The notes under the pieces: model-generated
Database searches by the model: none
What the model saw: only the letters and a program-made list of their open reading frames with translations
Told to the model about the DNA's origin: nothing
Translations under genes and position numbers: made by a program
From: Saccharospirillum sp039982735
GTDB taxonomy: Bacteria > Pseudomonadota > Gammaproteobacteria > Pseudomonadales > Natronospirillaceae
Assembly: GCF_039982735.1 (NCBI RefSeq)
Contig: NZ_JBDWXV010000012.1
Span: forward strand, 62,001-126,000
DNA length: 64,000 nt
Direction: 5' to 3'
Part shown: positions 17,188 through 25,815 of the stretch, piece after piece
Layout of the letters: each line of letters begins with the position of its first letter
Numbering within the stretch: the stretch's first letter is position 1

Positions 17188-18110
17188 TCTGCTACTCCTT
17201 TGGCTTTTTGCCGCAGTTGCGTCAACAGCAAGGTCAACGCAACACCCACGATGACGCAGACAATGCCCAGCCACTGGGCCGCCGATACCGGCTCACGCAG
17301 CACCACAAGTGTCAGCAACGCATTGAACAGCGGCGCCGTGGTCATCATCAGCCCGGCTATGTTGGCATTACTGGCCCCCACCGCCTTGATCCAGGAAAAA
17401 AACGCGACCAGCGACGGAAACACCGCCACATAAGCCACCGTCCACCACAAGTCAGTCGGTGGTATCAGAATCTCGCCGCGCAAAGCCCCACTCAGCCAGA
17501 ACGGTACGATCATCAAACTGCCCAGGCCAATGAAAAAGGTCAGCATGCCCACGCTGTTCACTTCCCAGACCGGCAGCTTCTTCAGCATCACCGAATAGAA
17601 CGACCAGCTGATCAACCCGATGAAAAAGATACCGTCGCCGATCAGTGACTGGCCGCCGATACTGAGCGCCATCTGACCATCGGTCAGCACCACAAAGGCA
17701 CCAAATACAGCCAATGTGGCGGTGAGCCACTGGGCAACGCTCATACGGCCTATGCCCAGCCAGGCACTGAGCATAAAGATCATCACCGGCATCAGAGCCG
17801 CCATGGCGCCCACATTCACCGGTTGGGTGTATTTAAGCGCCCAGTACTGCAGCGTGTTGTACAACGTGACACTCAACAACGCCAGTAACAGCAACGTCTT
17901 GAAATGAGTGCGATACCAGGGCCACTGGCGCCGGATGTGCGGAATACCAATAGGCGCGATCAGCAAAAACGCCAGCCACCAACGAAACTGGGACAGCGTA
18001 AAGGCCGGTAGCGACACCACGGCAATCTTGCCGACGATGGCGTTGGTCGCCCAAAAAAAGTTAGCCATCGCCGAGAAGCCAATAGCGATGAGGAGCTGGC
18101 GTGAAGTCAT
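17184..18110 (-). CDS. EamA/DMT family transporter
   Basis: 308 aa, ten predicted helices in two EamA repeats. The first repeat begins with ANFFWATNAIVGKIA and contains QFRWWLAFLLIAPIG. The second contains LISWSFYSVMLKKLP and ends with LRQKAKGV, a basic cytoplasmic tail. DMT members export amino acids, nucleobases or other metabolites; the substrate is not visible. It is the first gene of a pair with YhhN (4-bp overlap). No promoter of good quality was found between it and repeat copy A. Confidence 0.87.
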   Translation of the reverse strand: MTSRQLLIAIGFSAMANFFWATNAIVGKIAVVSLPAFTLSQFRWWLAFLLIAPIGIPHIRRQWPWYRTHFKTLLLLALLSVTLYNTLQYWALKYTQPVNVGAMAALMPVMIFMLSAWLGIGRMSVAQWLTATLAVFGAFVVLTDGQMALSIGGQSLIGDGIFFIGLISWSFYSVMLKKLPVWEVNSVGMLTFFIGLGSLMIVPFWLSGALRGEILIPPTDLWWTVAYVAVFPSLVAFFSWIKAVGASNANIAGLMMTTAPLFNALLTLVVLREPVSAAQWLGIVCVIVGVALTLLLTQLRQKAKGVAE

Positions 18111-18182
18111 TGTTATTCGCGTATCGTTGGAATTTATTATGGAGTGGGAGTGTCGGGGTTTTGGGGGGTTGAGGCAAGGTCT

Positions 18183-18236
18183 ACTGAGCTGAGAGCTTTG
18201 AGCTGCGAGTTAAGAGCTTTAAGCTGAGAGCCACGA
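18183..18236. repeat. Degenerate tandem repeat of a GAGCT-containing unit
   Basis: About eight imperfect 6-9-nt units of the type GAGCTT/GAGCTG/GAGTT/AAGCT follow one another. The stretch is non-coding and lies between the EamA start and palindrome copy A. Slippage-generated satellite is the likely origin; no function is visible. Confidence 0.55.
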
Positions 18237-18285
18237 GCTATTAGTAGTGAGTAAAAGGTTTCGGAGTGGGCACGATGTGAGCAGT

Positions 18286-18388
18286 GGGTGCCGGGTATGC
18301 CTCTGTGGGGTAGTCCGCAACAGGGATGTTGCGGTCTAGGCTCCATGGACGGATTCACGCCGACCCCACAGAGGCATACCCGGCGCCC
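18286..18388 (+). repeat. Long palindromic intergenic element, copy A
   Basis: Outer arms 18286-18311 and 18363-18388 are complementary at 25 of 26 positions. Between them lies a hairpin CCGCAACA-GGGA-TGTTGCGG (18315-18334), followed by a conserved tail containing CTCCATGGACGGATTCACG. The core is nearly identical to copy B (30218-30320, opposite orientation) and related to copy C (33036-33142). The arms differ between copies but stay complementary within each copy. It lies downstream of atpC. I do not recognise a named repeat family with certainty. Confidence 0.85.
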
Positions 18389-18434
18389 GACGCGGACCCG
18401 CGCCACCGACCAAAACTCAACCTCCGAGCCCATA

Positions 18435-18461
18435 AAAAAAGCGACCCGAAGGTCGCTTTTT
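18435..18461 (-). terminator. Rho-independent terminator of the atp operon
   Basis: On the minus strand GCGACC-TTCG-GGTCGC, a 6-bp stem with a UUCG-type tetraloop, is followed by seven T residues. It starts about 24 bp past the atpC stop, exactly where the ATP synthase transcript should end. Confidence 0.93.
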
Positions 18462-18480
18462 AGACAAGCCAAAAAGCCTG

Positions 18481-18909
18481 TTATTTCTTGCCGCGCAGTC
18501 GCTTCAGTTCGCGCAGGGTACGCAACTGGGCTGACGCACGCGCCAGATCAGCAGCCACCACGGCGAATTCTTCTTCGGCGATTTTGCTGGCGATGACTTT
18601 CTCGGCATCGGCTTTGGCTTTTTCAGCCGCCGCCATGTCAATGTCACCACCGCGCAATGCGGTATCGGCCAGAATGGTCACGACGTGCGGCTGGACTTCA
18701 AGGAAGCCGCCGGATACGTAGAACACTTCTTCCGACCCGTTCTGCAGAATCAACCGAACCGGTGCCGGGTTCAGCCGTGTCAGCAAAGGCGCATGGCTGG
18801 GCTTGACGCCCAGTTCACCCATTTCGCCCTCACAGACGACGGTTTCAACCAGCCCCGAGAAGATGTTCTCTTCCGCGCTGACGATGTCGCAGTGTACTGT
18901 CATAGCCAT
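18481..18909 (-). CDS. atpC: ATP synthase F1 epsilon subunit
   Basis: 142 aa. The N-terminal beta sandwich starts MTVHCDIVSAEENIFSGLVE with the conserved GELGVKPSHAPLLTRL, followed by GGFLEVQPHVVTILADTA and a C-terminal helical hairpin (about 90-142) ending in KRLRGKK. Epsilon couples the c-ring/gamma rotor and can inhibit ATP hydrolysis through its helices. Last gene of the operon, 18 bp after atpD, followed by a strong terminator. The start could be the ATG at 18909 or the internal ATG two codons later. Confidence 0.97.
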   Translation of the reverse strand: MAMTVHCDIVSAEENIFSGLVETVVCEGEMGELGVKPSHAPLLTRLNPAPVRLILQNGSEEVFYVSGGFLEVQPHVVTILADTALRGGDIDMAAAEKAKADAEKVIASKIAEEEFAVVAADLARASAQLRTLRELKRLRGKK

Positions 18910-18927
18910 TGTTAACCTCCGGCGCGA

Positions 18928-20337
18928 TCAGCCCTTTTTGGCTCGAGCATTGTAGGCTTCCATCACTTCATCGATGGTGCCTTTCATGTAGAAATCCTGC
19001 TCGGGAACCTGATCGTACTCACCGTCCAGAATGCCCTGGAAGCCACGGATGGTCTCTTTCAGCGACACGTACTTGCCGGGTGCGCCGGTGAAGATTTCCG
19101 CAACGTGGAACGGCTGAGACAGGAAACGCTCAATCTTACGGGCACGGGCTACGATCATTTTGTCTTCATCAGACAATTCGTCCATACCCAGAATCGCGAT
19201 GATGTCCTTCAGCTCTTTATAGCTCTGCAGAACACCCTGAACGCCACGGGCACAGTCGTAATGCTCGTTACCGATAACCAGCGGGTCGAGCTGACGCGAG
19301 GTTGAACCCAGAGGGTCAACCGCCGGGTAAATACCCAGTGCGGCAATGTCACGACTCAATACAACCGTTGCATCCAAGTGAGCAAAGGTTGTGGCCGGTG
19401 ACGGGTCGGTCAAGTCATCCGCAGGTACGTATACCGCCTGAACCGAGGTAATAGACCCGGTCTTGGTTGAGGTAATACGTTCCTGCAGAACACCCATCTC
19501 TTCCGCCAGCGTCGGCTGGTAACCTACCGCAGACGGCATACGACCCAGCAGGGCGGATACTTCAGTACCGGCCAGGGTGTAACGGTAGATGTTGTCCACG
19601 AAGAACAGAACGTCACGGCCTTCGTCACGGAACTTCTCGGCCATGGTCAGACCGGTCAGTGCCACCCGCAGACGGTTACCGGGGGGTTCGTTCATCTGGC
19701 CGTAAACCATGGCCACTTTCGATTCAGACAGTTTGTCCAGCTTGATAACACCGGCTTCGGACATTTCGTGATAGAAGTCGTTACCTTCACGAGTCCGCTC
19801 GCCCACACCGGCGAACACAGACAAACCACTGTGCTCGGTCGCGATGTTGTTGATCAGCTCAAGCATGTTAACGGTCTTGCCGACACCGGCACCACCGAAC
19901 AGACCGACTTTACCGCCCTTGGCGAACGGGCAGATCAGGTCGATTACCTTGATGCCGGTTTCCAGCAAGTCCTGGCTTTGGGCCTGTTCGGCGTAAGTCG
20001 GGGCGTCGCGGTGAATGACCATGTGGTCATCGGCACCGATGTCGCCGCGCTCGTCGATAGGCTCGCCCAGTACGTTCATGATACGACCCAGGGTCGCAAC
20101 ACCCACCGGTACGGTAATACCGGTGCCGGTGCTTTCTACGCTCAGTCCACGCTTAACGCCTTCGGTGCTGCCCATGGCAATGGTGCGTACAACGCCATCG
20201 CCCAACTGCTGCTGCACTTCCAGGGTCAGGTTTACTTCAGCGACTTTCAACGCGTCGTAAACTTTCGGTACGTTGTCACGCGGGAATTCCACGTCGACGA
20301 CGGCACCGATAATCTGTGTGATACGTCCGCTACTCAT
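18928..20337 (-). CDS. atpD: ATP synthase F1 beta subunit (catalytic)
   Basis: 469 aa, full length. Walker A is GGAGVGKT, Walker B is DVLFFVDNIYR, the catalytic glutamate is in GVGERTREGNDFY, and the DELSEED loop reads DELSDED. N-terminal beta barrel about 1-75. Beta binds and hydrolyses or synthesises ATP in the alpha3beta3 hexamer. The DELSDED variant is a conservative change in the gamma-contact loop. Spacing to atpG is 24 bp and to atpC 18 bp, as expected for the operon. Confidence 0.98.
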   Translation of the reverse strand: MSSGRITQIIGAVVDVEFPRDNVPKVYDALKVAEVNLTLEVQQQLGDGVVRTIAMGSTEGVKRGLSVESTGTGITVPVGVATLGRIMNVLGEPIDERGDIGADDHMVIHRDAPTYAEQAQSQDLLETGIKVIDLICPFAKGGKVGLFGGAGVGKTVNMLELINNIATEHSGLSVFAGVGERTREGNDFYHEMSEAGVIKLDKLSESKVAMVYGQMNEPPGNRLRVALTGLTMAEKFRDEGRDVLFFVDNIYRYTLAGTEVSALLGRMPSAVGYQPTLAEEMGVLQERITSTKTGSITSVQAVYVPADDLTDPSPATTFAHLDATVVLSRDIAALGIYPAVDPLGSTSRQLDPLVIGNEHYDCARGVQGVLQSYKELKDIIAILGMDELSDEDKMIVARARKIERFLSQPFHVAEIFTGAPGKYVSLKETIRGFQGILDGEYDQVPEQDFYMKGTIDEVMEAYNARAKKG

Positions 20338-20361
20338 CTTCTGTATCCTCTCAAAACCGTT

Positions 20362-21228
20362 TTATGAAACCGCTGAGGCGCCACCCACGATCTCGGCGAT
20401 CTCTTGGGTAATGGCTGCCTGACGCGCCTTGTTGTATTCCATATTGAGACTGTCGATCAGCTCCCCGGCATTATCGGTGGCGCTCTTCATCGCCATCATG
20501 CGCGAAGCCTGTTCGCAAGCCAGATTTTCCACCACGCCCTGATACACCACCGATTCGACATAGCGAACCAGCAGATGATCCAGCAGCGCTTCGGCGTTTG
20601 GCTCGTATATGTAGTCCCAGGTATGTCGGCGCGACGTCTCGTCTTCAGCGGCCTTCAATGGCAACAGCTGCTCAATTCCGGGCTTTTGCACCATGGTGTT
20701 CACAAACTCGTTAAACACCACAAACAAGCGGTCAATCTTGCCGGCGTTGAAGTCATCCAACATGACTTTCACACCGCCAATCAGGTCACTCACAGCGGGC
20801 TTGTCGCCCAGCTGAGTCATGCTCGCGACAACGTCGTAGCCGCGTGATTTGAAGTAACCCGTACCCTTGCTGCCAATGGCACATACTTGCACCGTTGCGC
20901 CCTTGTTCTTCCAGTCGGCCACGTCTTTTGCGACCTGCTTGAACAGGTTAGCGTTCAACCCGCCACACAGTCCGCGATCGGTTGAGATTACAATGTAACC
21001 CACCCGCTTGACGTCGCGTTCCATCAGATAAGGATGACGGTATTCGGGGTTGGCGTTCGCCAAATGCCCGATCACCGCCCGGATTTTGTCAGCATAGGGC
21101 TTACTGGCGTCCATCCGGTCCTGAGCTTTACGCTTTTTACTCGCAGCGACCATTTCCATCGCGGAAGTAATCTTCTGCGTGTTTTTAATGCCCGATATTT
21201 TCGTGCGAATCTCTTTTCCGGCTGCCAT
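20362..21228 (-). CDS. atpG: ATP synthase F1 gamma subunit
   Basis: 288 aa. The N-terminal coiled-coil helix begins MAAGKEIRTKISGIKNTQKI and is followed by ITSAMEMVAASKKRKAQ; the central Rossmann-like part has YIVISTDRGLCGGLNANLF, and the C-terminal helix has ARMMAMKSATDNAGELI-type sequence close to the end. Gamma is the rotating shaft linking the c-ring to the catalytic head. Nothing unusual in length or motifs. Confidence 0.97.
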   Translation of the reverse strand: MAAGKEIRTKISGIKNTQKITSAMEMVAASKKRKAQDRMDASKPYADKIRAVIGHLANANPEYRHPYLMERDVKRVGYIVISTDRGLCGGLNANLFKQVAKDVADWKNKGATVQVCAIGSKGTGYFKSRGYDVVASMTQLGDKPAVSDLIGGVKVMLDDFNAGKIDRLFVVFNEFVNTMVQKPGIEQLLPLKAAEDETSRRHTWDYIYEPNAEALLDHLLVRYVESVVYQGVVENLACEQASRMMAMKSATDNAGELIDSLNMEYNKARQAAITQEIAEIVGGASAVS

Positions 21229-21272
21229 AGCAATGCCTCAGTTCAATCGGCTGTCCGAAGACAGCCGGTGAA

Positions 21273-22817
21273 TTACCAGGTCTGCGTTGCTTTGAATTTT
21301 TCCAAAGCGTCCTTCAGCGAACCAGCAATCTCGTCGTTATAATTGCCGGTATCGTTGATCTGTTTCATCAGATCCGCGTGTTCGCTGTTCATGTAGGAGT
21401 GCAGTGCCGCTTCAAACCGCCCGACTTCTTTGATTTCCAAAGCTTTCAGGTGGCCTTCGTTGGCGGCATAAACTGAGACAGCCATTTCTGCAACCGACAA
21501 GGGTGCATACTGGCCTTGCTTCATCAACTCGGTAACGCGCTGACCATGCTCCAACTGAGCCTTGGTCGCTTCGTCAAGATCCGACGCGAACTGGGAGAAT
21601 GCCGCCAGTTCACGGTACTGAGCCAGAGCGGTACGAATACCACCGGCCAGCTTCTTGATGATCTTGGTCTGGGCTGAACCACCCACACGCGATACCGAAA
21701 TACCGGCGTTCATCGCAGGGCGAATACCCGCGTTGAACAGGTCGGTCTCAAGGAAGATCTGACCGTCGGTAATGGAGATCACGTTGGTTGGTACGAACGC
21801 AGACACGTCACCACCCTGAGTTTCAATGATAGGCAGTGCGGTCAGAGAACCGGTTTTGCCTTTCACTTCACCCTTGGTGAACTGTTCAACGTACTCGGCG
21901 TTAACGCGCGAGGAACGTTCCAGCAAACGGGAGTGCAAATAGAAAACGTCACCCGGGAAGGCTTCACGGCCCGGCGGACGACGCAGCAGCAGAGAGATCT
22001 GACGATAGGCAACGGCCTGTTTGGACAGGTCATCGTAAATGATCAGAGCGTCTTCACCGCGGTCACGGAAGTATTCACCCATGGTGCAACCGGCGTACGG
22101 TGCCAGGAACTGCATGGACGCAGGTTCTGAGGCCGAGGCGGCAACAATGGTGGTGTATTCCATGGCGCCATGCTCTTCCAGCTTGCGCACCACGTTGGCA
22201 ATGGTCGATTGCTTCTGACCAATGGCAACGTAGACGCATTTAATGCCGGAGTTTTTCTGAGCCATGATGGCATCGACGGCCAGAGCGGTTTTACCGGTCT
22301 GACGGTCACCAATGATCAGCTCACGCTGACCACGGCCAATCGGCACCATGGCGTCAACGGCTTTATAACCGGTCTGTACCGGCTGGTCGACCGACTGACG
22401 GGCAATAACGCCCGGCGCGACCTTTTCCAGCGGATCTGTCAGGGTGGTTTTCACCGGGCCCTTGCCGTCGATCGGGTTACCCAGGGCGTCAACGACGCGA
22501 CCGAGCAATTCCGGACCAATGGGAACTTCCAGGATGCGACCGGTGCACTTACAGGTCTGGCCTTCGGCCAGATCCTTGTAGTCACCCAACACGATCGCAC
22601 CAACAGAGTCTTGTTCCAGGTTCAGGGCCATACCAAACAGCCCGTTGTGGAACTCAATCATCTCACCAGACATGACATCGGCCAGACCATGAATACGCAC
22701 GATACCGTCGGATACGCTGACGATAGTGCCTTCGTTCTGGGCCTTGGAGCTGGTATCGAGTTTGCCGATACGCTCCTTGATGATGTCACTGATTTCTGAA
22801 GGATTCAGTTGCTGCAT
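21273..22817 (-). CDS. atpA: ATP synthase F1 alpha subunit
   Basis: 514 aa. N-terminal MQQLNPSEISDIIKERIG matches the delta-contacting helix. Walker A GDRQTGKT, followed by YVAIGQKQSTIANVV and the catalytic arginine region SVSRVGGSAQ. Alpha binds non-catalytic nucleotide and supplies the arginine finger to beta. Located between atpH (13 bp) and atpG (44 bp). Confidence 0.98.
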   Translation of the reverse strand: MQQLNPSEISDIIKERIGKLDTSSKAQNEGTIVSVSDGIVRIHGLADVMSGEMIEFHNGLFGMALNLEQDSVGAIVLGDYKDLAEGQTCKCTGRILEVPIGPELLGRVVDALGNPIDGKGPVKTTLTDPLEKVAPGVIARQSVDQPVQTGYKAVDAMVPIGRGQRELIIGDRQTGKTALAVDAIMAQKNSGIKCVYVAIGQKQSTIANVVRKLEEHGAMEYTTIVAASASEPASMQFLAPYAGCTMGEYFRDRGEDALIIYDDLSKQAVAYRQISLLLRRPPGREAFPGDVFYLHSRLLERSSRVNAEYVEQFTKGEVKGKTGSLTALPIIETQGGDVSAFVPTNVISITDGQIFLETDLFNAGIRPAMNAGISVSRVGGSAQTKIIKKLAGGIRTALAQYRELAAFSQFASDLDEATKAQLEHGQRVTELMKQGQYAPLSVAEMAVSVYAANEGHLKALEIKEVGRFEAALHSYMNSEHADLMKQINDTGNYNDEIAGSLKDALEKFKATQTW

Positions 22818-22830
22818 TCTTTTTCCCTCA

Positions 22831-23367
22831 CTAGGAATTCATTGCTTCAGCGAGTTTCGCCAACTTGCCGCGGACCGACCCGTCGATGACCGTGTCACCA
22901 GACCTGATCACCACTCCGCCCAGTAATGACTCGTCGATTTCGACGGTCAACTGCACCTGGCGGCTGAACTTGGCGGTCAGTTTGTCGGCCAGCGTCTTTT
23001 GCTGGCTGTCGCTCAAGGAAAATGCACTGGTCACCAGAACATCGGCGGTTTTTTCCTGCTCCGCTTTCAGCACTTCGAACTGTTCGCTGATCTCGGCCAG
23101 CAGTGCAAGACGACGATTTTCAGCCAGAACGCTGACCAGGTTAGACCCGCCCTCGTTCAGAGCATCGCCGGCGAGTTGCTGCAAAGTTTTGGCTTTGTCA
23201 GCGGCGGACAGCTCAGGATTGGCAATGAGTCGTTCAACCGTCTCATGCTGACTGATAGCGGCCAGCGTCGACAATTGCGTCGACCAGGCATCCAGTTGCT
23301 TACTGTCCAGAGCTGCGTTGAACGCGGCTTTGGCGTAAGGACGGGCCAGCGTACTTAATTCTGCCAT
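22831..23367 (-). CDS. atpH: ATP synthase F1 delta subunit
   Basis: 178 aa. N-terminal helical bundle MAELSTLARPYAKAAFNAAL and C-terminal conserved LTVEIDESLLGGVVIRSGDT, which is the delta/OSCP signature. It links F1 alpha N-termini to the b stator. Standard length; 9 bp downstream of atpF. Confidence 0.97.
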   Translation of the reverse strand: MAELSTLARPYAKAAFNAALDSKQLDAWSTQLSTLAAISQHETVERLIANPELSAADKAKTLQQLAGDALNEGGSNLVSVLAENRRLALLAEISEQFEVLKAEQEKTADVLVTSAFSLSDSQQKTLADKLTAKFSRQVQLTVEIDESLLGGVVIRSGDTVIDGSVRGKLAKLAEAMNS

Positions 23368-23376
23368 GATCCCTCC

Positions 23377-23847
23377 TTACAGCTCGGCTGCCAGCTTATC
23401 CAACAACTCGCTGTGTTTTTTCGCGTCGACTTCGGAGCCCAGAATGCGTTCCGCTCCAGCCAGGGTCAGTTCGGAGATCCGGCTGCGCAGTTCTTCCCGC
23501 GCGGCGTTCACTTCCTTATCAACCTCGGACTGGGCAGAAGCCACAATGCGCTCACCTTCCACACGAGCTTCAGCTTTCGCTTCATCAACCAACTGCGCAG
23601 CGCGCTTGTTGGCTTGCTCGAGGATGGCAGCGGCTTCCTGCTTGGCTTCCTGCAGCTTTTTCGCCACATCGTGCTGCGCCAGTTCAAGATCTTTGGCAGC
23701 ACGGTCGGCGGAATCGAGCCCTTCGGCAATTTTCTTCTGGCGGGCCTGCATGGCATCCATAATCGGAGGCCATACAAATTTGGCGCAGAACCAGACGAAA
23801 ATGGCAAAGACGACGATTTGTCCAATAAACGTTGCGTTGAAATTCAC
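23377..23847 (-). CDS. atpF: ATP synthase F0 b subunit
   Basis: 156 aa. N-terminal membrane helix NATFIGQIVVFAIFVWFC followed by KFVWPPIMDAMQARQKKI and a long charged, Ala-rich coiled coil to the C-terminus, the peripheral stalk dimer. A single b gene is present rather than the b/b' pair of some other lineages. Confidence 0.97.
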   Translation of the reverse strand: MNFNATFIGQIVVFAIFVWFCAKFVWPPIMDAMQARQKKIAEGLDSADRAAKDLELAQHDVAKKLQEAKQEAAAILEQANKRAAQLVDEAKAEARVEGERIVASAQSEVDKEVNAAREELRSRISELTLAGAERILGSEVDAKKHSELLDKLAAEL

Positions 23848-23899
23848 GCCTTCACCTCGTTTTGGTTGGTTTAATCAGAGTACCCAAAGGACCGATTGA

Positions 23900-24127
23900 T
23901 TAACCAGCCACTACGAAGATCAGGTACATCGCGATACCAACACCGATAATGGGGATCGCATCTACCAGGCCGGCAACGATGAAGAATTTGGTTTGCAGCA
24001 TGGGGCCCAGTTCAGGCTGGCGTGCTGTAGAGTCCAGCAACTTACCACCCAGCAAGCCGATGCCAATAGCAGCACCGATTGCACCAAAACCCATCATGAT
24101 CGCAGCGGCAACAAATACCAGTTCCAT
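23900..24127 (-). CDS. atpE: ATP synthase F0 c subunit
   Basis: 75 aa, two hydrophobic helices joined by the polar loop ARQPE (Arg36-Gln37-Pro38). The ion-carrying carboxylate is Asp56 in VAGLVDAIPIIG. Asp in this setting, without the Gln/Glu/Ser set seen in sodium-dependent rings, points to proton coupling. Forms the rotating ring in the inner membrane. Confidence 0.97.
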   Translation of the reverse strand: MELVFVAAAIMMGFGAIGAAIGIGLLGGKLLDSTARQPELGPMLQTKFFIVAGLVDAIPIIGVGIAMYLIFVVAG

Positions 24128-24221
24128 GTTTTTCTCCTAAGTTTTCTATCGTTAAGGTTTAGAGCTTTCAAGTTAAAACGTTTTTCAAAATTCGGGGCAG
24201 CCAATGAGCCTACCCGATGAC

Positions 24222-25106
24222 CTAGTGGTCTTCGTGGGCCTGACTCAGGTACACGATGGTCAATACCATAAAGATGAACGCCTGCAACGGAATAACCATG
24301 ATGTGGAAAATAGCCCACGCCATCTGCAGCACGCCAGCAAAGGCGGCGAAAAAGATGCCGGCACCAAACATCAGCGCGATCAGAATAAAGATCATTTCCG
24401 CTGCGTAGAGGTTACCGAACAGACGAAGACCGAGAGAGAACGGCTTCGCGATCAGTCCGACCAGCTCCAGAAAGAGGTTGAACGGAACAAAGATCCAGTG
24501 ATTAAAGGGTGTGAACGACAGTTCCTTGATGAAGCCAAAGCCCTTCACCTTGAAGGAATAGTAGATCATCAGGAAGAATACAAACACAGCCGTGCCCAGG
24601 GTGATGTTCGGGTCGGTTGAGGGAACGATCTTCTGATACTTCACGCCCAGAAGTTCTAGCGTGTAAGGAATCAGATCGACCGGCACGATGTCCATCAGAT
24701 TCGACAGGAACACCCAGACGAAGACGGTTAACGCGATCGGAGCAATCCACGGGTTCTTGCCGTGAAAGGTATCCCGCACCTGGCTGTCAATGAACTCGAC
24801 GATGGTCTCGACAAAGTTCTGCATGCCTTTAGGCACGCCCTGAGTGGCTTTCTTGCCCACTCGCCAGAACGTAAACAAAAAAATCGCACCCAGGAGAATG
24901 GACCATACCATGCTGTCTACATGAAACGCCCAGAACCCCATTTGGTTGAACTCTGCGGAACAGCCACCCAGTACCCACTGCGTGGATTCCAGAGTCGAGC
25001 CGTCGCACATCGTCGCACCCGCTTCCAACTTCCCATAAGTGAGGTTGGTCAGGTGGTGCGAGATGTACTCACCCGCATTGGCATAACTGCCTGCTTCACT
25101 TGCCAT
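24222..25106 (-). CDS. atpB: ATP synthase F0 a subunit
   Basis: 294 aa with five or six membrane helices. The essential stator arginine is in SLGLRLFGNLYAAE, and the conserved FVFLSN-like segment appears as FVWVFLSNLMDIVPVDLIP. It forms the proton half-channels against the c-ring. The N-terminal ~60 residues are an extended periplasmic or membrane-proximal segment typical of gammaproteobacteria. Confidence 0.97.
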   Translation of the reverse strand: MASEAGSYANAGEYISHHLTNLTYGKLEAGATMCDGSTLESTQWVLGGCSAEFNQMGFWAFHVDSMVWSILLGAIFLFTFWRVGKKATQGVPKGMQNFVETIVEFIDSQVRDTFHGKNPWIAPIALTVFVWVFLSNLMDIVPVDLIPYTLELLGVKYQKIVPSTDPNITLGTAVFVFFLMIYYSFKVKGFGFIKELSFTPFNHWIFVPFNLFLELVGLIAKPFSLGLRLFGNLYAAEMIFILIALMFGAGIFFAAFAGVLQMAWAIFHIMVIPLQAFIFMVLTIVYLSQAHEDH

Positions 25107-25143
25107 ATGTCACTTTACCCCTATTGGCCGCCCGTTAGAGCGG

Positions 25144-25533
25144 TTACTTAACCAGAATCGGTGCCAACATTGCCGACAGGGTGTTCAGTATCACCACCAT
25201 CAGCAACATTGTTATGGCATTCAGGTCCGGCTGGGTCACCCACACCGGTATCAAGCCTGCTGCCAGAATAATCCATTTGCCAAACAACCCCTGGGACGTC
25301 GCCACCACGAACAGGGCTGTGTGACGCGAGCCGAAGTGCCGCAGGCTGCGCCAGGTAAAATAACTTTGTGCCACCACACACAGGGCACCGGCCCAGATCA
25401 CTTCAAACCAGACATCCGGAGTCACCACCACCACTGCCAGGCCGATGACCAGGGCAGCGATTGCCTGAAACGTCACTAGCCGCCAGGCCGGGGGCCGGGG
25501 AACCGGTTTGGGCCTTGCTTGTTGAAACACCAC
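25144..25533 (-). CDS. atpI: ATP synthase assembly protein AtpI
   Basis: Four hydrophobic helices after a basic N-terminus (FQQARPKPVPRPPAWRLV), including AIAALVIGLAVVVVTPDVWF and VVAQSYFTWRSLRHFG. This is the AtpI pattern; the protein helps assemble the c-ring and may transport Mg. The ORF is open to 25629, but a GTG at 25533 gives 129 aa, close to the family length; the TTG at the extreme upstream end has no support. First gene of the atp operon, just behind the predicted promoter at 25698-25726. Confidence 0.82.
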   Translation of the reverse strand: MVFQQARPKPVPRPPAWRLVTFQAIAALVIGLAVVVVTPDVWFEVIWAGALCVVAQSYFTWRSLRHFGSRHTALFVVATSQGLFGKWIILAAGLIPVWVTQPDLNAITMLLMVVILNTLSAMLAPILVK

Positions 25534-25697
25534 TGTACTGTCCCGGTTATTGTCGTATGCCCTGTTGTTTTCCCCGTTCAGCGGTATGCAGAGGGCTGAA
25601 CGGTCGGGCGGTTTGGGCGCCTTTCCCAAGGCCTGCCCCGCTTATCATCCGGGTTTGAGCGGTACCGGGCCATTGGAGGCTCGGCAAAACTCGGCAG

Positions 25698-25726
25698 AGT
25701 ATATTGGAGTCGGCTAGCCGCATCAA
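25698..25726 (-). promoter_or_regulatory. Predicted sigma-70 promoter of the atp operon
   Basis: On the minus strand TTGATG (25726-25721), a 17-bp spacer and TATACT (25703-25698) make a near-consensus promoter, about 165 bp upstream of the proposed atpI start. It gives the atp operon its own transcription start in addition to read-through from parB. Confidence 0.7.
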
Positions 25727-25815
25727 CACGCAACACACCCTCATTCCGACTTGGGCATTATCGGGCAAATGGCTGTTTTTGAACGCAATTTGACCCGACT
25801 GAACACTGTCAGGCC

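Noticed and set aside
19090..19115. parS-like sequence (CGCAACGTGGAACGG) in atpD
   Set aside because: Only a half site matches TGTTNCACGTGNAACA and it lies in a conserved coding region.
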